Assembly: GCA_965644295.1 (NCBI GenBank)
Contig: CBFFRP010000263.1
Location: 496,001-560,000, forward strand
Source of the DNA: Paraphysomonas bandaiensis
Taxonomy: Eukaryota > Chrysophyceae
Reading direction: 5' to 3'
Length of the DNA stretch: 64,000 nt
The notes under the pieces were generated by a model that saw nothing but the letters and a program-made list of their open reading frames with translations, made no database searches and was not told the DNA's origin. This document shows, piece by piece, positions 58,190 to 64,000 of the stretch (its first letter is position 1; every line of letters begins with the position of its first letter). The translations under genes and the position numbers were made by a program.

Positions 58190-58620
58190 ACTCTGTTCTA
58201 GTGCATACATATATACTTGATCAGCTAGCCGCATACAGAAGCTATAATAATCATATTCTTCACTAGCTACATCATTTATATCACTATAGGCATTAAACGT
58301 ATTTTGCAAAATGCAGCCAAACGCAAACGAATCCTGCTTACCCCGTTCACCTTCAACACCTTTTCCCCCATGCTCGTGCGGCCATATCGGTTATACCAAA
58401 CTTCTTTTTGATGTATCAATAGCAGGACGATGGTGATGGGTACCTCGTCGACCATATCGTGTGTATGAATTGCTCATAGCAGTCCTAAACTTAGCATCAT
58501 TTTGGCCATCATGCTGATTATCTCGCCCGTAGTCTTGTTATAAACGCCAGCAAAGTCCCCCACCTTGCGTATCTTCTTCTTAAGCATATCAGTTTGAAGA
58601 TTGAATCGATTAGGGTGAAC
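58190..58620 (-). pseudogene. Coding-like remnant beside the copia insertion
   Basis: On the minus strand a stretch with clear coding character reads GKQDSFAFGCILQNTFNAYS and continues to a stop near 58190. Upstream pieces in other frames (YTRYGRRGTHHHRPAIDTSK, LKKKIRKVGDFAGVYNKTTG) are separated by stops. SFAFGCIL resembles the helix F region of a protein kinase, but no catalytic motifs are present. It may be a decayed gene end, or exons whose upstream part lies beyond the copia element. Confidence 0.3.
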
Positions 58621-58659
58621 GGCTCCAATGTACTTAATGTTTTATTGATTCAAGAATTC

Positions 58660-59115
58660 TGTTGAGAAACGCTCATTTTACACTAGATCACAGAGAGAAT
58701 TTGTCGTAAGACTAGATAGATTTATTAGTATCGTTTACACGAAGTTGTGATAACCAACACTAACTCATTATAATCCCTGCATAATATCCTACATATGCGA
58801 ACCTCTCGTTACTGAACATATCTTGAACGATCAAACTATTTCAGTTTCTCAATATCATCACAACATTTGTACATCACTATATTTCACTGTATTCTCGTAC
58901 ATTGTCTTGAAGTGACATACTGAATATACTAGAATAAGATCCATATTCTAATACTCCCACTCAATGTAGAATGCAGTGAGATAAAACAGCAGTGATCACA
59001 ATAATCTGATAATGCTATGACTATCTAGTCCCATAGGTAAAAACAGATGTGAAATCTTTTAAAGATACATATATATCTAGCAGTCAACTAGATATACAGT
59101 TATGTGGGATTTTCA
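58660..59115 (-). repeat. 3' LTR of the copia element
   Basis: The right-hand limit is set by likeness to the 5' LTR: on the minus strand it ends ...CTCAACA at 58660. The start is inferred as TGAAAATCCCAC at about 59115, just after a short purine tract (TTTTAGTGGG) that would act as polypurine tract; length about 455 bp. It includes the element's own start codon, ATGAGCGTTTCTCAACA, at its end. Confidence 0.75.
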
Positions 59116-59132
59116 CCCACTAAAACACACCT

Positions 59133-62100
59133 TTAACCTCTTCGGGGTCGTTTCTTCTGCTGCTCCTCCACACTGTTAGACACACTCCTCTTAACCCCGG
59201 TAATCGTTTTCTCATGACGGCTGAAGATCTTCGTGGACAACGCCTTTGTAAAAATATCGGCCGCCATATCATCCGTAGATACATGAATCAACTTTGCTGT
59301 AGGAAATTTTCCATTAACATGTTCTCTTATCCAGTGATACTTGATGTCAATATGCTTCGACCTCTTATGGTACACTGGATTCTCTGAAAGATCCTTTGCA
59401 CTCTTACTATCCATAAAGAATGGAGTCGGCTTCGCTACCAAGAGTCCGAGCTCCTTGAACACCCCCCGAAGCCACACCAGTTCTTGCAAAGCCGCATACT
59501 CCGCCATATACTCAGATTCCATGCTCGAAGTCGCAACTGTGGTCTGAAGCTTGGACTGCCAGGCCAAAGCGCCCGCACATAAAAGCACGATGTATCCCGT
59601 TGTGGACCGCCTAGTCATCCTATCACCAGCCCAGTCTGAATCACTGAATACATGTAAATCAAACTCACTCCCACTGAATCTGATTCCCTTATCAACTGTA
59701 CCACGTAAATATTTCAACAAATGAATAGCTAATCTGCAAGTCGCATATGTTGGAGAAGTACTAAATCGAGCCAATAACCCCACAGCGTAAGCCAGATCAG
59801 GTCTAGTGTGAATCGCCAAATGCAACACCGCTCCAATAATTCCTCTATACGGAAATGATTCGACCCACTGCTTCTGCTCCTCCGTCAGCTCACGTTGCTC
59901 TGCCAACAAATCCTGAACATTGGTAGGTAGTGGAGTCTCCTTATTCTTACTGCTCTTTCCCATAAACGAACTGAATTTCTTTACAATATTCTTGGCATAT
60001 TCCGATTGATCTAACATGTACCAGTCCTCGCCTCTCGTGATTCTGATATTCAGAAACCGTTTGCACACACCCAGATCGTGCATTTCAAACGTTTCGCAGA
60101 ACCTACGTTTAACACTTTCTAAGTAGGTGAGATCAGCAGATGCAATGATAATATCATCAACATATATCAGCAATAAGTGCAATTGACCATTACTCCATCG
60201 CATATACAAGCATGTATCTAAAATGCAAGCAGTAAAATGTAACGATTTGATGAACTTGTCAATATGCTTGTTCCACTGCCTCGGTGATGACCGCAAACCA
60301 TATAAGGCCTTGATCAATTGAAAACACCACCCCGCTGGCAACTCTTCATCAGGTGGAGGTGCCATATAAACATCCTCTTCAAGATCGGCATAACAAAACG
60401 CTGATGATACGTCCAACTGATGTACATGCATATGAAACATAAAGGCAATTGCAAGCACCAGTCGAATGGTTATTCCTTTGACCACTGGAGCAAACGTGGA
60501 CTGCTCCTCCTCCGTTTTTTCTTGTAGATTCCCTAATGCAACCAGCCGCGCCTTATACTTGACTACATTCCCCAGAAGGTCTCTCTTCACCGTGTGAACA
60601 TACTTTGCTCGCACCAACTTCACTCCTCGTGGAGTCCGCACAATCTTTAAGACACGTCTCTTCAGTAGTGAGGTCTTCTCCACCTTCCGAGCTTCTCTCC
60701 ACTTCATGTACTGTGGAGATCTCTCTGCTTCAGCATAGGAGTCTGGTATCTTAAAGTCATCATGTTGAAACTCTGCATGTTTAAAGTTAACAGTGCATGC
60801 ATCTGGCACCTCAACCATATTTATTTCTCCTAACACCGATGCGTTCGCCAACCTACGCTGTAGCCGTTTCCGCCGTACACGACCATCACCATCTAGTTCA
60901 ATAGGTCGTCTAGTAGATATATACGAACCCATACCTTGCTCATCCTGAGCCCGCAAATCTTGCGGTGTGGGAGGAGCCCCGCTCGCATCCCCAGACCCAT
61001 GGTCTGTCGAGGTCTGCAACCTCACGACTGTCTGTTGACAGGTTGGGTCAGGACTCTCCTGGAACCCTCCAGGTCTTCCCTGGTCCAGCTCCCTGGCTGG
61101 CGTAGTACTCAGGGCGTCCCCCTTTCCTATGTACCCGGTATTCCCGGGGGTTTCTGCAGTCATACGCACCACGTCTTCGACGTGTATAGGCACCCGGTGC
61201 TCTATATGCTCGCGACCTGCAGTAACAAGTGAACGGTATGCTACAATCACACCCTTACGTTCTACAACTCTTGTTGTCTTATACAGAAGTCCGTCCTCAT
61301 CATCAATATGATACGTTCCTTCTAAGCTGACATAGTCGGATGCAAGCTTGGGTCTAGCGGCCTCCCGCACTCGAAGAGCATCAATCTCTGCGAAATACTT
61401 CTCTGATCGTGATGGCGTTGACTCATCAGTCAATATATGGACTGTAGTCACCACCTTGTTTGATTCAGGAAGATATACATGGTATCCTACCTTCTCATCA
61501 GAGTAACCCATTAAATATCCAACTAGAGCCTTATCCTCCCAATCCTTTCGTCGATCCGCCTTCGGTGAAAGAACATAAGTTCGACACCCCCATACCCTAA
61601 GATATCTCAAATTTGGAGGCTCGCCCGTTAGAAACTCTATAGGAGACATATACCCTTTATCTGTTTTCGTTGGCAATCGAATCAAAATATATCTGGCTGC
61701 CATGTATGCATCCAGCCAAAATTGCGGTGGCAGTCCAGATTGGATTAGCATTGCAAGAGTCATCTCTCCAGCAGTTCTGAACTTCCTCTCCTCTATGGCA
61801 TTCATTTCTGGAGAGTCTGTTGAGCTCCACGTATGTTGATAGCACTCCTGTGTCCTAAGATACTGACGCAGCTCCTCACTGATTAATTCTCCTGCACCAT
61901 CGGCATGATAGTGCTCCATCTTGAGCTTGTACCTTCTAACATCTCCTCTAAATAGCTCTTTGAAGACTTCTAAGACCGCTTCCCCAGTTCTGTGGACTAA
62001 ACCCGTCGCCCAGAACATTTTGCTGGCATGATGCGTTATCTTTAACACATACCTCTCACCTCCTCTAGCAGGACAATTTAAGTACACAGCGATATCTGCT

Positions 62101-63890
62101 GAAAAATTCGGTCTAACGGAATTCTCGTCCTTCGTTCGGAAGCTGACTCGGGTTATCTTAGACCTGGCACACACATCACACAAACACTGATTTTTGTGTA
62201 CCTTGGCTGTGAGGTGTTTCCGTTTCAACCCTGTACCCATGATGAGCATCCTCTTATGTGCCTCCACTAACGCATGTTTGTTGAAGTGACCCGCTCTCCG
62301 ATGCAGCAACTCCAGCTCGTCCTCACCAGTCCTATCGCTAAGATTTACTTCACAATTACTCGGTGTAGACACATCTGGAAGCTCCAACAGCTGCTGAGTT
62401 GGAACTGCAGTCATTCCATTCTTCATGGGTCCCTCCAGTACCAGTTCACCAGTATTACAGTCATAAATTTGGATCCCATACCACACCGTGAATCGATAGC
62501 CCATTTCGTTCAGCTTACGTCCGGAGCACAGGCATCGATTGATCTGATCTGAAATTTCTATGTCTCTCCATGCTCCACGGGAACCCACACTTGTGATATG
62601 AATCTCTGATCCCTTCTTAGAGCCGTTTATCACCTTTGATGTATTCATATGAGTGTCAAGCATGGTCACATCATTCATCAAGAACATTGATGATGAACAG
62701 CAGGTGTCAATATATGTATAATGCATGTCATCATTTACACTACATATATTCGTTTCATGTATATTGCATGACAATTTCATAACATCCTCGATCATATTTG
62801 CTTCATCTTCATCAGAGAAATCTGCTGGTTCTCCACGCCGTATATTCTCTACTGTCAGCAGCCTTTTGTCCGGCTTCCTACCATGATTCTTCCCTTTCTC
62901 TCCTCTTCTAGAATGCTTTTTCTTCGTCGTTGGACAATCAGCAGCAAGATGTTCCAGAGACTTGCAATTTCTGCATCCCGTGTATTCAGCACTTCCAGGA
63001 CGCTGCCCTGATATCTCTCCATCCTTCTTCCTCTGCTTCCTCCTGCACTGTTCAGTTGAATGGCTATGAGAAATTCCTTCTTTCCTGCAATATCTACAGT
63101 TGCCCTTCTTACGCTTATCCCGTTCCGTTCGAGACCGTTTGCTCTTTTCAATGAAGTTCAGCTCCTCCACCTTCTTGCGTTTCCGCTCTAACGCAATCCT
63201 TCCAGGAATGGTATCATCATACCGTTCTATCTTCCTTGATAATGTTGCATAATCAACATCATCAGGCATCAAATACAAAGCAACATTCAGAGGAGCATAT
63301 TCTTCATTCAACAGACCTTCTCGTAACCGTGTTATTTTTGAGAGCTCCGATATGTCCTGCTGCTGCTCCTGTAGCTCTTTCAGCAGTATTTCAAACCGTA
63401 TTATATAGTCCTTCGCAGTCTCCTCCGGACGCATACGGAAAGAGCCATACTGAGTCAACAGCTCACTGATCTTGTTTTGCTTCCCTCCAGCAAAGCACTT
63501 CTTCAACTCATCAATCATAATATGCGCCTTAAACCTGTTGCTTCCCCTTCCATCAGCCTTGAACCCTTTATGTAGAAGATGGAATTTCTGAAGCGCCTTC
63601 GAAGATGATTGCACTGCCTCTCTGCAGTACGAATACGCTATGGCATTCGCCTTCCAGTACTTCTTCACAGCCTGTCTGTAAGACTTCTCCTCCATTAACG
63701 TGAGTGGCTGTTCCCCGAAGTCGCTCTCCTTCGGTGGTGGCTCCACAGCTACTTCACTTTGCTCTTTCCTCATGAGGAACGTTTCGAAGTCTTCAATCCA
63801 TTGTTCAACATTGCTCTCATTAAACTGTGGCACTACTCCTCTATCCTCCTTCTCTCCTCCTCGCTCGCTACCATGTTGAGAAACGCTCAT
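59133..63890 (-). CDS. Copia gag-pol polyprotein
   Basis: Single frame of 1585 residues in copia order. It has a gag domain (from about residue 28, EQWIEDFETFLMRKE) and a zinc knuckle CRNCKSLEHLAADC at about residue 310. A protease region reads YIDTCCSSSMFL near residue 395, where the usual D(S/T)G is DTC. Integrase shows the HHCC module (LLHRRAGH ... CLCDVC) and the catalytic DDE residues in SADIAVYL, HADGAGE and EERKFRT. Reverse transcriptase has QLDVSSAFC and LLIYVDDIIIAS. RNase H shows VFSDSDWAGD, SSMESEYMA and DSKSAKDL. The integrase-before-RT order identifies Ty1/copia and excludes gypsy. Start at 63890: this ATG lies within the 5' LTR and no other in-frame ATG is near. Confidence 0.94.
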   Translation of the reverse strand: MSVSQHGSERGGEKEDRGVVPQFNESNVEQWIEDFETFLMRKEQSEVAVEPPPKESDFGEQPLTLMEEKSYRQAVKKYWKANAIAYSYCREAVQSSSKALQKFHLLHKGFKADGRGSNRFKAHIMIDELKKCFAGGKQNKISELLTQYGSFRMRPEETAKDYIIRFEILLKELQEQQQDISELSKITRLREGLLNEEYAPLNVALYLMPDDVDYATLSRKIERYDDTIPGRIALERKRKKVEELNFIEKSKRSRTERDKRKKGNCRYCRKEGISHSHSTEQCRRKQRKKDGEISGQRPGSAEYTGCRNCKSLEHLAADCPTTKKKHSRRGEKGKNHGRKPDKRLLTVENIRRGEPADFSDEDEANMIEDVMKLSCNIHETNICSVNDDMHYTYIDTCCSSSMFLMNDVTMLDTHMNTSKVINGSKKGSEIHITSVGSRGAWRDIEISDQINRCLCSGRKLNEMGYRFTVWYGIQIYDCNTGELVLEGPMKNGMTAVPTQQLLELPDVSTPSNCEVNLSDRTGEDELELLHRRAGHFNKHALVEAHKRMLIMGTGLKRKHLTAKVHKNQCLCDVCARSKITRVSFRTKDENSVRPNFSADIAVYLNCPARGGERYVLKITHHASKMFWATGLVHRTGEAVLEVFKELFRGDVRRYKLKMEHYHADGAGELISEELRQYLRTQECYQHTWSSTDSPEMNAIEERKFRTAGEMTLAMLIQSGLPPQFWLDAYMAARYILIRLPTKTDKGYMSPIEFLTGEPPNLRYLRVWGCRTYVLSPKADRRKDWEDKALVGYLMGYSDEKVGYHVYLPESNKVVTTVHILTDESTPSRSEKYFAEIDALRVREAARPKLASDYVSLEGTYHIDDEDGLLYKTTRVVERKGVIVAYRSLVTAGREHIEHRVPIHVEDVVRMTAETPGNTGYIGKGDALSTTPARELDQGRPGGFQESPDPTCQQTVVRLQTSTDHGSGDASGAPPTPQDLRAQDEQGMGSYISTRRPIELDGDGRVRRKRLQRRLANASVLGEINMVEVPDACTVNFKHAEFQHDDFKIPDSYAEAERSPQYMKWREARKVEKTSLLKRRVLKIVRTPRGVKLVRAKYVHTVKRDLLGNVVKYKARLVALGNLQEKTEEEQSTFAPVVKGITIRLVLAIAFMFHMHVHQLDVSSAFCYADLEEDVYMAPPPDEELPAGWCFQLIKALYGLRSSPRQWNKHIDKFIKSLHFTACILDTCLYMRWSNGQLHLLLIYVDDIIIASADLTYLESVKRRFCETFEMHDLGVCKRFLNIRITRGEDWYMLDQSEYAKNIVKKFSSFMGKSSKNKETPLPTNVQDLLAEQRELTEEQKQWVESFPYRGIIGAVLHLAIHTRPDLAYAVGLLARFSTSPTYATCRLAIHLLKYLRGTVDKGIRFSGSEFDLHVFSDSDWAGDRMTRRSTTGYIVLLCAGALAWQSKLQTTVATSSMESEYMAEYAALQELVWLRGVFKELGLLVAKPTPFFMDSKSAKDLSENPVYHKRSKHIDIKYHWIREHVNGKFPTAKLIHVSTDDMAADIFTKALSTKIFSRHEKTITGVKRSVSNSVEEQQKKRPRRG
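63859..63873 (-). other. Primer-binding site of the copia element
   Basis: Directly after the 5' LTR, with no gap, the minus strand reads TGGTAGCGAGCGAGG. TGGTAGC is complementary to a tRNA 3' end GCTACCA, as in eukaryotic initiator tRNA-Met, whose first pair is A1:U72. The site is inside the gag frame and codes for part of His-Gly-Ser-Glu-Arg. Confidence 0.7.
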
Positions 63891-64000
63891 TTTACACTAG
63901 ATCACAGAGAGAATTTGTCGTAAGACTAGATAGATTTATTAGTATCGTTTACACGAAGTTGTGATAACCAACACTAACTCATTATAATCCCTGCATAATA
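63874..64000 (-). repeat. 5' LTR of the copia element, partial
   Basis: The first 127 bp from the inner edge are identical to 58660-58786. The rest is outside the window. It contains codons 1-5 and part of codon 6 of the gag frame. Confidence 0.93.

Larger units (their letters stand above)
58660..64000 (-). mobile_element. Ty1/copia LTR retrotransposon, apparently intact, cut by window edge
   Basis: Minus-strand element. The 3' LTR is at left (58660 to about 59115), one open gag-pol frame occupies 59133-63890, the primer-binding site is at 63873 downward, and the 5' LTR begins at 63874 and runs off the window. The 127 bp of the two LTRs that can be compared are identical, and the frame has no stop or shift, so the insertion is recent. 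The outer flank at left reads gaattc; the matching target duplication lies outside the window. Confidence 0.92.

Overview
This window is nuclear DNA from a eukaryote, most likely a unicellular protist. The genes carry short GT-AG introns (about 40-160 nt, many near 50), the standard genetic code fits throughout, and the gene set is eukaryotic: COP9 signalosome CSN1, XPG/Rad2 nuclease, RBR E3 ligase, mitochondrial Oxa1, AGC and TKL kinases, tRNA-Lys and tRNA-Ala. A multi-membrane-span calpain, an EF-hand protein with a predicted myristoylation site and a membrane-bound TKL kinase suggest the SAR part of the tree. That placement is inference; I cannot name the organism.

Layout: 1-0.6 kb, end of an AGC kinase gene (minus); 1.1-1.4 kb, two tRNA genes; 1.7-5.0 kb, a helical-repeat protein with a likely mitochondrial presequence; 5.9-7.3 kb (minus) EF-hand protein, head-to-head with CSN1 (7.8-9.2 kb); 10.2-11.1 kb (minus) ankyrin protein, head-to-head with XPG (11.5-15.7 kb); 16.3-17.3 kb (minus) RBR ligase, head-to-head with a small alpha/beta hydrolase (17.8-18.5 kb); 19.1-20.8 kb (minus) membrane TKL kinase; 23.3-34.4 kb (minus) a giant mucin-like type I membrane protein with 51 copies of a 64/66-residue Ser-rich repeat, head-to-head with OXA1 (34.9-36.1 kb); 37.3-45.0 kb a 2594-residue membrane calpain that has lost its catalytic Cys and His; 45.5-48.1 kb nested retroelements; 49.3-52.6 kb (minus) a TPR-RCC1-filamin-like protein, head-to-head with a fatty-acid/sterol hydroxylase (53.1-53.9 kb); 54.3-55.7 kb an unrecognised multi-exon gene; 56.4-58.1 kb another retroelement; 58.7 kb to the end, an apparently intact Ty1/copia retrotransposon.

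Head-to-head gene pairs with 400-500 bp between them are the main arrangement. Several of these shared promoters contain the octamer CTGCTGTA (or its complement), often 100-190 bp before a start codon. The transposon-rich part lies right of 45 kb. Two of the insertions there are nested, both target-site duplications can be read directly, and the short and long elements share one 3' tail.

The most notable items are the giant repeat gene with its fully open antisense frame, the pseudo-calpain, the nested short/long retroelement pair with a common tail, and a copia element whose gag start codon lies inside its own LTR so that the primer-binding site is translated.
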